NCBI RefSeq assembly: GCF_001517545.1
Contig: NZ_FBYA01000001.1
Span: 210,991-274,990, forward strand
DNA: 64,000 nt
Source: Limnohabitans sp. Rim47
Lineage (GTDB): Bacteria; Pseudomonadota; Gammaproteobacteria; Burkholderiales; Burkholderiaceae_C
Reading direction: 5' to 3'
The notes below the pieces were generated by a model. That model did not search any database, had not been told where the DNA came from, and worked only from the letters and a program-made list of their open reading frames with translations. The translations under genes were made by a program, and so were the position numbers. Positions 53,251 to 61,365 of the stretch are shown in pieces (the stretch's first letter is position 1; every line of letters begins with the position of its first letter).

Positions 53251-54084
53251 TTACAGGTAAGGCCGAGCCCAGCCTAGGCCCCGCGAGGTACCGCCCACGC
53301 TGACATCGGCCGGGTTGTATTCGCAACCGATCCAGCCGTCCCAGCCGCATTCAGCGGCCACCTTGTCGATGGTCTGGAAGATGTGCGGCCAGTTCACTTC
53401 GCCTGTGCCCGGCTCGTGGCGGTGCGGAACTTCGGCAATCTGAAAATGCCCTACATGGCCCGTGGGCAGGTACTGCGCTATTTTTGAACTCAAATCGCCT
53501 TCCACGATTTGGCAGTGGAACAGGTCCAGTTGCACTTTCACATTCGCCGCGCCCACGGCTTGCACGATGCGGTGCGCGTGGTCTTGCCGGTTGAGGTGAA
53601 AGCCCGGCACACTGCGCGTGTTGATGGGCTCGATTAACACATCACGCCCGGCCTTGGCGGCTTCGGCGGCGGCCCATGTCAAGTTGGCCACCAGCGTTGC
53701 GTCTGCGGTTTTGGCATCTGCACTTTCGGCCCGCAGGCCCACCATGGCATGGATGCGGGGGCAGTTCAGCGCCTCGGCATAAATCAGGGCTTGCGCGAAA
53801 CCGGTGCGAAATTCACCTTCGCGACCGGGCACGCTGGCCGTGCCCCGGCTGCCTGTTTCCCAGGCTTGGGTGAAACTGGCGCTGTCGGTGCCGCCGGACG
53901 GGGTGTTGAACAACACCTGTTGCAAGCCGTTGCCCTGCAAACGGGCGGCCAGCTCTTGCGCAGAATAGGCATAGGGAAACAAATATTCCACCGCCTTAAA
54001 ACCGTCTTTGGCCGCAGCCTCAAAGCGGTCCAAAAACGGCAAATCGGGGTACATCATTGACAGGTTGGCGGCAAAGCGGGGCAT
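53251..54084 (-). CDS. otnI: 2-oxo-tetronate isomerase (hydroxypyruvate isomerase family)
   Basis: Predicted 277 aa TIM-barrel isomerase. The sequence has the Hyi/OtnI style: MPRFAANLSMMYPDLPFLDR, LIEPINTRSVPGFHLN with the catalytic Glu, QLDLFHCQIVEGDL and a second Glu in GCEYNP. Hydroxypyruvate isomerase and OtnI are hard to separate by motif; the neighbours otnK and otnC favour OtnI, which interconverts 2-oxo- and 3-oxo-tetronates. I chose ATG 54084. It is the last gene of the operon. Confidence 0.85.
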   Translation of the reverse strand: MPRFAANLSMMYPDLPFLDRFEAAAKDGFKAVEYLFPYAYSAQELAARLQGNGLQQVLFNTPSGGTDSASFTQAWETGSRGTASVPGREGEFRTGFAQALIYAEALNCPRIHAMVGLRAESADAKTADATLVANLTWAAAEAAKAGRDVLIEPINTRSVPGFHLNRQDHAHRIVQAVGAANVKVQLDLFHCQIVEGDLSSKIAQYLPTGHVGHFQIAEVPHRHEPGTGEVNWPHIFQTIDKVAAECGWDGWIGCEYNPADVSVGGTSRGLGWARPYL

Positions 54085-54141
54085 GGGTTTCTTTCGGGGT
54101 GTCAACAGGCGGACCGTGGCGAGGGGGCCGCGCCTTCAGGT

Positions 54142-54807
54142 TTACCAGCGTGCGCCAAATGTTTGCCGCAGATCGTCCAGATCGCTGGCTTGCAGTGGGG
54201 GCGTGTTGGCTTGTAATTGCATGAGCCGGGCGGTTTCTTCCAGTTCTTCGAGCGTGGCCATGGCTGCGCCGGGCGTGTCGTGCCACACATTGGGCCCCAG
54301 TCGCGGCAGCATCACGGCGCGGATGGGCGTGCCGCGGGCCGCATACTGGCGGATCAGTGCGGCCACTTCCTGCGCCGCGTCCGTGCTGCCGGGGCGGTGG
54401 TAGCGCACCAGCGGCACATGGCCGACCTTCATCACAAAGTAGGGTGTGATGGCGGGCAGCAGCTCAGGGCCGTGCGCGTTCAGGCTCAGTGCCACGCAAT
54501 GTGTGCTGTGGGTGTGGATCACGCAGCGTGTGTGGGTGTCGTGTTCACAGGCGGCGGCGTAAATCTGGCGGTGCAAGGCGATGGTTTTGCTGCCTTTGTC
54601 GCCGCTGATTTGTTGACCTTGCAGGTCGAGTTTGGCCAGGCGGGCCGGGTCCAGAAAACCCAGACACGCGTCGGTGGGCGTGATGAGAAAGCCGTCATCC
54701 AGTCGCACGCTGATGTTGCCCGCCGTGGCGTGCACATAGCCGCGTTCAAACAAGCTGCGGCCCACGCGACAGATTTCTTCGCGGGCTTGGGATTCGGTTG
54801 TGTTCAT
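54142..54807 (-). CDS. otnC: 3-oxo-tetronate 4-phosphate decarboxylase (class II aldolase family)
   Basis: Predicted 221 aa. Class II aldolase/adducin fold with the zinc pair in CVIHTHSTHCVAL and further active-site residues in HATAGNISVRLDDGFLITPTD. In the threonate/tetronate pathway it decarboxylates 3-oxo-tetronate 4-phosphate to dihydroxyacetone phosphate. The start overlaps the otnK stop by 4 bp. Confidence 0.88.
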   Translation of the reverse strand: MNTTESQAREEICRVGRSLFERGYVHATAGNISVRLDDGFLITPTDACLGFLDPARLAKLDLQGQQISGDKGSKTIALHRQIYAAACEHDTHTRCVIHTHSTHCVALSLNAHGPELLPAITPYFVMKVGHVPLVRYHRPGSTDAAQEVAALIRQYAARGTPIRAVMLPRLGPNVWHDTPGAAMATLEELEETARLMQLQANTPPLQASDLDDLRQTFGARW

Positions 54808-56096
54808 GCCAGCACTTTAAAGGCGTTGGTGAAGAAGTCTTCGCTGCCAAAGTTGCCCGACTTGAGGGTGATGTGCACGCCCCCATTTGGGCTGGGCGCA
54901 TGGCACCAGGGCACACCCGGGTCGATCTGCGGGCCGATTTGCAGCTGTGCAATGCCCAACGCCTGCACACAAGCGCCCGAGGTTTCGCCGCCCGCCACCA
55001 CCAGTTGTTGCACGCCCAAATCGACCAGGCCACGCGCCACAGCGGCGAGCGCGTGCTCCACCAAAGCGCCCGCCTCGGCCACGCCCAACTGCGCCTGCGC
55101 GGCTTTGACGGCTTCGGGCTCGGCGGTCGAATACACCAGCAACGGTCCATCCTTCAACAAGGGCGCGGCCCAGGCCAGCACCTGTTGCACCACCGCATTG
55201 CTTTGGCCGTGCATGAGGCTGCCGGGGTGAATCGCCAGGGCGGGCTGACCGTTGGCCTTGAAGTGCGCCACTTGTGCGTTGGTGGCCACCGAGCAGCTGC
55301 CCGAGACCACCGCTTGCAAGCCTTTGGCTGCTGGCAACTGGCTCGCTTGCGCCGAGGGCTGCAGGCCAAAGTTGGCGGGCAGGCCGATGGCCACGCCCGA
55401 GCCTGCGGTGAGCAAAGGCATGCCCTTCAATGCGGGCCCGAGGCGGTGCAGATCGTCGTTGCTGGTGGCGTCCACCACCGCCACGCCCACACCTTCAGCG
55501 CGCAGCGCGGCGATGCGTTCGTGGATGGCCGCCTCGCCCTGCGCCACGGTTTTGTAGTCGATCAAACCCACCTTACGCCGGGTTTGCGCTTGCATGACGC
55601 GTACCAGATTGGGGTCTGTCATGGGGGTGAGCGGGTGGTTTTGCATGCCCGATTCGTTGAGCAAAACATGGCCCGCGAACAGGTAGCCTTTGAACACGGT
55701 ACGGCCATTGTCTGGAAAGGCCGGGGTCGCGATGGTGAAGTCGGTGTGCAGCGCGTCCATCAAGGCCTCGGTCACCGGGCCGATGTTGCCCTCGGGCGTG
55801 CTGTCAAAGGTCGAGCAGTATTTGAAATAGATTTGCTGCGCCCCCTGCGCTTGCAGCCACCGCAATGCTTCAAGCGATTGTGCAATGGCCTCGGCTGCGG
55901 GCAGGGTGCGCGACTTGAGGGCTACCACCACCGCGTCCACGCCAGCGGCCAGTGGCGATGTGGGCACGCCGATGGTCTGCACCACCCGCATGCCCGAGCG
56001 CACCAAGTTGTTGGCCAGATCGGTCGCGCCGGTGAAGTCATCGGCAATGCAACCGAGTTTCAGGTCCGGTAGATGGCCCTGCTTCAACGCGCTCAT
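54804..56096 (-). CDS. otnK: 3-oxo-tetronate kinase (DUF1537 family)
   Basis: Predicted 430 aa four-carbon acid-sugar kinase. N-terminal DUF1537 domain begins LGCIADDFTGATDLANNLV, with IYFKYCSTFDSTPEGNIGPV characteristic of the substrate site; the C-terminal nucleotide-binding domain contains VVAGGETSGACVQALG. It phosphorylates 3-oxo-tetronate at O4. The start overlaps the ltnD stop by 4 bp. Confidence 0.92.
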   Translation of the reverse strand: MSALKQGHLPDLKLGCIADDFTGATDLANNLVRSGMRVVQTIGVPTSPLAAGVDAVVVALKSRTLPAAEAIAQSLEALRWLQAQGAQQIYFKYCSTFDSTPEGNIGPVTEALMDALHTDFTIATPAFPDNGRTVFKGYLFAGHVLLNESGMQNHPLTPMTDPNLVRVMQAQTRRKVGLIDYKTVAQGEAAIHERIAALRAEGVGVAVVDATSNDDLHRLGPALKGMPLLTAGSGVAIGLPANFGLQPSAQASQLPAAKGLQAVVSGSCSVATNAQVAHFKANGQPALAIHPGSLMHGQSNAVVQQVLAWAAPLLKDGPLLVYSTAEPEAVKAAQAQLGVAEAGALVEHALAAVARGLVDLGVQQLVVAGGETSGACVQALGIAQLQIGPQIDPGVPWCHAPSPNGGVHITLKSGNFGSEDFFTNAFKVLA

Positions 56097-57004
56097 GCCG
56101 TCCCCTTGGGCAATTCGATGCCTGGGAATATTTTGATGACGGCACTGTCGTCTTCCTTGGCAAAGCCGGCTGTGCTGGCTTGCATGAACATTTGGTGCGC
56201 GGTGCTCGACAGCGGCAGCGGGAACTTGCTGGCCCGTGCCATGTCGAGCACGATGCCCAGATCTTTCACAAAAATGTCCACGGCAGAGAGCGGTGTGTAG
56301 TCGGCGGCCAGCACATGGGCCATGCGGTTTTCAAACATCCAGCTGTTGCCCGCGCTGTTCGTGATGACTTCGTACAGCGCTGCCGCGTCCACCCCTTCGC
56401 GCAGGCCCAAGGCCATGGCTTCTGCGGCCGCTGCGATGTGCACGCCCGCCAGCAGCTGGTTGATGATCTTGACCTTGCTGCCCGCGCCCGCGCTGTCGCC
56501 CAGCTTGTAGACCTTGGCGGCCATGGCGTTCAAAAACGGCTCGGCCAGCGCATACGCTTCGGGCTTGCCTGACGTCATCATGGTCATCTGGCCACTGGCG
56601 GCTTTGGCCGCGCCACCCGAAATCGGGGCATCCACATAGCGCAGGCCCATGGCTTCCAGCCGGGCTTCCAGGCTCACCGACCAGTTGGGGTCGACGGTGG
56701 AACACATCACAAACACGCTGCCGGGCTTCATGCTGGCGGCACATCCGGGCGTGGGCGTCGGCCCTGTGGTGTCGCCAAACAGCACGCTTTCGGTCTGCGC
56801 CGCATTGACCACCACCGAGACGATCACGTCGCACGCCGCGCCCAACGAGGCCAGCGTGTCGTGCGCCGTGCCCCCGGCGTGGGTAAAAGCTTCAGCCACC
56901 TCGCGCCGCACATCAAACACCTGCACGCTGTGCCCAGCCCGGCGCAGCGAAGCCGCCATGCCCGAGCCCATCGCCCCTAAGCCAATCAATCCGACTGTTG
57001 TCAT
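56093..57004 (-). CDS. ltnD: L-threonate dehydrogenase (beta-hydroxyacid dehydrogenase family)
   Basis: Predicted 303 aa. N-terminal Rossmann fold VGLIGLGAMGSGMAASL, substrate motif YVDAPISGGAAKAASGQM, and catalytic lysine segment GAGSKVKIINQLLAG. It oxidises L-threonate at C2 to 2-oxo-tetronate, the first step of the pathway completed by OtnI, OtnK and OtnC. It heads the operon; no sugar-acid transporter or regulator gene adjoins it. Confidence 0.9.
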   Translation of the reverse strand: MTTVGLIGLGAMGSGMAASLRRAGHSVQVFDVRREVAEAFTHAGGTAHDTLASLGAACDVIVSVVVNAAQTESVLFGDTTGPTPTPGCAASMKPGSVFVMCSTVDPNWSVSLEARLEAMGLRYVDAPISGGAAKAASGQMTMMTSGKPEAYALAEPFLNAMAAKVYKLGDSAGAGSKVKIINQLLAGVHIAAAAEAMALGLREGVDAAALYEVITNSAGNSWMFENRMAHVLAADYTPLSAVDIFVKDLGIVLDMARASKFPLPLSSTAHQMFMQASTAGFAKEDDSAVIKIFPGIELPKGTA

Positions 57005-57317
57005 CTCTGTTCACCCGTAAATTCAACAGGTCATCATACAAATTTTTACTTTCCTCAGGTATCGGGTGTTAACCCGGGTGGCAGCCCTTGGCGTAATGCG
57101 GTCTGGCAGGCTTCATCTCACGCAAAAAATTTTCAAGAATTCTGGGTTTTGAAAATTGATTTTTTGCTTATTTAATTGTTAATTTATACTTATTGATAAA
57201 TTAAATAATTCGCGGAATTGACTTGTAACAATTGTTCCCAAAAGACCTGATCACGACAACAGCGCATCTGCTTTTGCCACCGGTGCCCACGCACTGATCT
57301 TGCAACTCACAAAGGCC
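57005..57317. other. AT-rich intergenic region between ltnD and the response regulator
   Basis: 313 bp without a gene. GC content falls sharply in the middle (about 57120-57215). It includes the dyad described at 57179-57204 and copies of TAACAATT on both strands. It should hold the divergent promoters of the ltnD operon and the response-regulator operon. A TTGACT hexamer (57218-57223) has no good -10 partner. Confidence 0.6.
57179..57204. promoter_or_regulatory. Perfect 9-bp AT-rich dyad; candidate operator
   Basis: TTAATTTAT (57179-57187) and ATAAATTAA (57196-57204) are exact reverse complements separated by 8 nt. It lies 114-139 bp upstream of the response-regulator start codon. It could be an OmpR-class or threonate-operon operator; no experimental clue is in the window. 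Confidence 0.4.
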
Positions 57318-58046
57318 ATGTCCTCCTACACTTTCTCTCCCGATACAGCGGTCAAGATTGCCTTCTTAGAGGACGATCCAGTTTTTGCGGCCGACATTTG
57401 CCGAGAGCTTAAAGCGCGGCACTACACCGTGACGCACTTTGCGACCGGGCAAGAGTGCCTCAGCCATCTGGTCAATCACGACCATGATGTGTGTTTGTTT
57501 GACTGGCATCTGCCGGACATGGCGGGCACCGAAGTCATGGCGCGCTTGAAAAATATCAACCGCATGCCGCCCGTGATTTTCATGACGGGCAACGATGCCG
57601 AGGAAGACGTGACGCAAGTCCTCATGGCCGGGGCTGATGACTACATCATCAAGCCGCCGATGATCGCTGTTTTGCATGCACGCATTCAAGCCTTGCTGAG
57701 GCGTATCAGGCCGCGAGATACCGTTGTGCAAAGAGAGGAAATCGGGCGTCTGGTTATTGATTACCACAACAAAGTGATCTTGCTCAACGGTGCACCTGTG
57801 GCCTTGACCGGAACAGAGGCCACTCTTGCATTTGATCTTTTTATGCAGCGTGGCCGCGTCGTGAGCCGGCAACATCTTTACGGACTGCTGGGCATTGAAG
57901 ACGTGGCCATCGATACGCGCCGCCTGGATGTGCACATCAGCCATCTGCGCCGCAAATTGGCCTTGAATGCCGCCAACGGCTGGAAGCTCACATCTATTTA
58001 CCAACGCGGCTATCGACTTGAGTTTTTGGAGGGCCCATCAAAATGA
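57318..58046 (+). CDS. OmpR/PhoB-family response regulator
   Basis: Predicted 242 aa. The receiver domain (about 10-125) has the acidic pair in FLEDDPVF, the phosphoacceptor Asp in VCLFDWHLPDMAG, a Thr in IFMTGND and the Lys in DDYIIKPPM. The C-terminal winged helix (about 140-240) has LTGTEATLAFDLFMQRGRVVSR and DTRRLDVHISHLRRKL. The start at 57318 follows AAAGG. It overlaps the FecR-like gene by 4 bp; the CHASE2 kinase downstream is the likely partner. Confidence 0.92.
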   Translation: MSSYTFSPDTAVKIAFLEDDPVFAADICRELKARHYTVTHFATGQECLSHLVNHDHDVCLFDWHLPDMAGTEVMARLKNINRMPPVIFMTGNDAEEDVTQVLMAGADDYIIKPPMIAVLHARIQALLRRIRPRDTVVQREEIGRLVIDYHNKVILLNGAPVALTGTEATLAFDLFMQRGRVVSRQHLYGLLGIEDVAIDTRRLDVHISHLRRKLALNAANGWKLTSIYQRGYRLEFLEGPSK

Positions 58047-59323
58047 CATCGCTTCGCCTGTTTCAGGGCCCACTGTTCATGGCTTGCTTCGCTTTGGCAG
58101 GCTGTTTGCTTGCCTTCAGCGCGCCTGCGCAGACCAGCACCACCGTCGATTGGCGTTACACCGTCAGGCCACAAGACACCGTGTCCAACTTGGCGCTTCG
58201 ATATCTCAAACCCTCGCTCACCTGGCAAGAGTTGGCTCGATACAACCGGCTGTCCAATGACGGCGTTATCAGGGTCGGCGAACAGTTGCGCATGCCTTTG
58301 AGCTGGTTGGCAGTCAAGCAGGCGCAGGCCAAATTGACGGCCATTTCGGGTGATGTGCAGATTCAAGATCTCAAAGGTGGTTGGCGGCAGGCCCAAGAGG
58401 GTGAGGCTGTGCAAACCGGTCAACAAATCAAGGTAGGCATCAACAGCAGTGCCCGACTGCAATTTGCCGATGCCTCCGAACTGGTCATGCAACCCCAATC
58501 GTCCGTGGCGATGGATGCCCTCAGTGCTTACGCTGGCGGCTATATGGCCGATACCCAATTGCGTTTGCAAGGGGGCCGTGTCGAGGTGCATGCCAACCCG
58601 CAAGGCCGACAAGGCCAAAAATTCGAGATCATCACCCCTGCTGCGGTGGCCTCGGTGAGGGGCACCCAATTTGTGGTGGATGCACAAGGTGGCCGAACAC
58701 TTCAACAAACCCTTGAAGGGCAAGTTGCCTTGCAAACGACCCAGGGTCATGTTTTGGTGCAAGAGGGTTTTGGCAGTGCCGTCAAGCTCGGAGAAAACCC
58801 CATCGCCCCCGAAGTCATCAAACCTGCGCCCGTCTTTCAAAGCCCCGCGTCCCGCTTTGTCGATTTCCCGATGGCTTTCAAATGGGGGGCGCAAACCGAA
58901 GTCAAGGGTTGGGTCATGCAAGTGGGCCGCGACCCGCAAATGGCCCAATTGGTTTTGACGCACCAGGCCGACAGTCCCTTTTTTGATGCTGGCGGCCTGG
59001 CCGATGGCCACTATTACTTGCGCGCCTGGACCCTCGACGACAAGGGCATGCCGAGCAAAACCGTGTTGCACCCCTTCGAAGTGGACATTCCCCGCAAACT
59101 GCAAGGTGCCGTCATTCAACTGGCCTCTCACTATGTGAGCAAGGGTTCTATGACGATCAATTTGGGGCCTTTGCCCTCAGGGCAGCGCTATCTGGTGCAA
59201 GTCACCCGGGATGCAGAGGGCCGCCAACCTGTTTGGTACCAAGCCAATGCCGGCGTGGTGCTGTCTTTGCCCCAGCTGCCTGCACAAGATCATCCATATC
59301 ACCTGTGGATCTGGATCTATTGA
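58043..59323 (+). CDS. Secreted LysM + FecR domain protein
   Basis: Predicted 426 aa. A signal peptide (about 1-30, with MACFALAGCLLAFSAPAQ; the Cys might suggest a lipoprotein but no clear lipobox) is followed by a LysM-like domain (about 38-87, YTVRPQDTVSNLALRYL and ARYNRLSNDGVIRVGEQLRM) that binds peptidoglycan. Next is a FecR domain (about 95-210, GQQIKVGINSSARLQFADAS and ASVRGTQFVVD), then a C-terminal beta-rich part. FecR domains usually sit in periplasmic signalling proteins. It probably senses or scaffolds in the periplasm for the adjacent CHASE2 kinase. Confidence 0.88.
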   Translation: MTSLRLFQGPLFMACFALAGCLLAFSAPAQTSTTVDWRYTVRPQDTVSNLALRYLKPSLTWQELARYNRLSNDGVIRVGEQLRMPLSWLAVKQAQAKLTAISGDVQIQDLKGGWRQAQEGEAVQTGQQIKVGINSSARLQFADASELVMQPQSSVAMDALSAYAGGYMADTQLRLQGGRVEVHANPQGRQGQKFEIITPAAVASVRGTQFVVDAQGGRTLQQTLEGQVALQTTQGHVLVQEGFGSAVKLGENPIAPEVIKPAPVFQSPASRFVDFPMAFKWGAQTEVKGWVMQVGRDPQMAQLVLTHQADSPFFDAGGLADGHYYLRAWTLDDKGMPSKTVLHPFEVDIPRKLQGAVIQLASHYVSKGSMTINLGPLPSGQRYLVQVTRDAEGRQPVWYQANAGVVLSLPQLPAQDHPYHLWIWIY

Positions 59324-59324
59324 T

Positions 59325-61265
59325 GTGAAATGGCCCCCGCTGACTGACCGCACCTTCACGGGTTTATGGCTGGTGTGCATCACTGTGGTGCTGTGCATCA
59401 CGGGCGCTTTATCGCGCATCGACAATGTCATTTACGACGCTGCGCAGCAAAACACCGATCGCGACATTCCAACCGATGTGGTGTTGGTCACCATTGACGA
59501 GCAAAGCCTGTCCAGTTTGGGCCGCTGGCCATGGTCAAGGCGCATGCACGCTCAGTTGATCGATCGCTTGCATGCCGATGGTGCCAAGGCCATCGGGTTT
59601 GACGTGATGTTCAGTGAACCCCAAAAAGAAGACTTGGCGGCAGACCGCTTGTTGGCCGACGCCATGGCGCGGGCTGGCAATGTGGTTTTACCCGTGGTCA
59701 TCGAAAAAGTCCGCAGCAATGGGCAGTTGGTCGAAACATTGCCGTTGTCTTCGCTGGTCAAGCATGCTGCCGCTTTGGGCCGCGTACATGCCGAACTGGA
59801 TGCCGACACCATCGCCCGGAGCATCACCCTGTGGGAGGGCTTGGACCAGCCGGTCTGGCCGCATTTTGCGCAAGCCATGCTCACCGTGGCCGGACAGCTG
59901 CCCGGCCCGTTTTCCCGCCGCGCACCCCAAGTCCCGAGCCGTGGAGTGGCCATGTTGACCAAGCACGATCAGCGGTACATCAACTTTTCAACTGCCCAGC
60001 GCCACTTGCACAGCCTGTCCTATCTGCAAGTGCTGCGCGGCGAGTTCAGGCCCGACACCTTTCGGGACAAGCTGGTGCTGGTGGGCTCCACCGCTTCCGG
60101 CATGGCCGACAGCCTGCCCACGCCGGTCTCGGGTTTAAGGCAACCCATGCCGGGCGTGGAGTTTTTGACCAACGCCATGGTCTCCATTCGGTCGCAAACG
60201 CTGATCACCCGTGCCCCTTTTTGGCTCAGCACTCTGCTGGCCTGCACTTTGGCCTTGCTGCCCATGCTGTGGCTGCCTTACAGCCGCACTCGCACTGGGC
60301 TGGTGGCCACCATCGCTTTTGCCGTGCTGGTGCTGGCTGCGGCCATGGCCTTGCCGGTGTGGTGGTGTGTTTGGGTGCCCATGTCTGCCGGGCTGCTCGG
60401 GCTGTTGTGCGCTTATCCCATCTGGTCCTGGCGCAAGCTTGAATCGGCCAGTCAGTTTCTCGACTCAGAATTGAGCCGTTTGCAACAAGAGCTGGGCACT
60501 GCAGGCCAGACCGCGCTTGGCACAGATGCCCAAACGCTGCATCCTGATGCAGACCCATTTCAGCGCCGCATTGACCAAGTCCGAGCGGCCACGGCCCTGT
60601 TGCAGCATTGGGATCAAACCCAACGCGAAACCTTGGCCTTTGTCTCGCATGACATCCGCGTGCCGCTGGCCAGTGCCGCAGCCCAAATCAAAAGTGAGCT
60701 GGGTGAACACCACCCCACCCACAAGCAAATGGTGCGGGCCTTGGCCTGGACAGAAGATTTCTTGCAAACCTCGCGCGCTCAAATGTTGCGGCCCGACAGC
60801 TTTTCCGAGCTGAATGTGATGGCCCTGCTGCACGAGGTGGCCGATGACATCTACCCCTTGGCGATGGCCGGGGGATTGACGTTGGTGCTTGACCTGCCCG
60901 ATGAGCCAGTTTGGATTCAAGGCAACGTCGACACCTTGTCCCGTGCGATGGCCAATTTGCTGAGCAACGCCCTCAAGTTCTCGCCGCCAGCAGGGCTTGT
61001 CCGATTGAGCGCCAAGCTTGGATACGGGCAGGTCCACATTTGCGTCACAGACCAAGGCCCGGGTATCGCCCCGCAAGACATCGAACGGCTGTTCAAACGT
61101 TTCAGCCGTTTGGAGCCCAGGCCCGCCAGTTTGCAGACAGGCGTTGGCGTGGGGGTTGGCTTGGGTTTGTATTTTGTTAATACCACAGTTCATAAACACG
61201 GCGGAACTGTGACGGTGGTCAGCAAGCCAGGCGAGACCACATTTGTTGTGAATTTGAAAACTTAA
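59325..61265 (+). CDS. CHASE2-domain sensor histidine kinase
   Basis: Predicted 646 aa from a GTG at 59325, immediately after the FecR stop; earlier in-frame ATGs lie inside the FecR gene. One N-terminal helix (WLVCITVVLCITGALS), a periplasmic CHASE2 domain (about 35-295; VLVTIDEQSLSSLGRWPWSR, KAIGFDVMFSEPQ, LVLVGSTASGMADSLPTPVS), then about three helices. The cytoplasmic kinase core has the H-box FVSHDIRVPLASAAAQIKS, N-box NLLSNALKFSPP, G1 DQGPGIAP and G2 GVGLGLYFV. Its partner is probably the response regulator two genes upstream. Confidence 0.92.
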   Translation: MKWPPLTDRTFTGLWLVCITVVLCITGALSRIDNVIYDAAQQNTDRDIPTDVVLVTIDEQSLSSLGRWPWSRRMHAQLIDRLHADGAKAIGFDVMFSEPQKEDLAADRLLADAMARAGNVVLPVVIEKVRSNGQLVETLPLSSLVKHAAALGRVHAELDADTIARSITLWEGLDQPVWPHFAQAMLTVAGQLPGPFSRRAPQVPSRGVAMLTKHDQRYINFSTAQRHLHSLSYLQVLRGEFRPDTFRDKLVLVGSTASGMADSLPTPVSGLRQPMPGVEFLTNAMVSIRSQTLITRAPFWLSTLLACTLALLPMLWLPYSRTRTGLVATIAFAVLVLAAAMALPVWWCVWVPMSAGLLGLLCAYPIWSWRKLESASQFLDSELSRLQQELGTAGQTALGTDAQTLHPDADPFQRRIDQVRAATALLQHWDQTQRETLAFVSHDIRVPLASAAAQIKSELGEHHPTHKQMVRALAWTEDFLQTSRAQMLRPDSFSELNVMALLHEVADDIYPLAMAGGLTLVLDLPDEPVWIQGNVDTLSRAMANLLSNALKFSPPAGLVRLSAKLGYGQVHICVTDQGPGIAPQDIERLFKRFSRLEPRPASLQTGVGVGVGLGLYFVNTTVHKHGGTVTVVSKPGETTFVVNLKT

Positions 61266-61365
61266 ACAATGCACAGTGTTAAAATTATCGAATAACAATT
61301 CTTAACAGTTTGTTTACTTTTTATTAGCTAAAGTTGATAGAACAAATTTTAATCACCCTTAAGCC

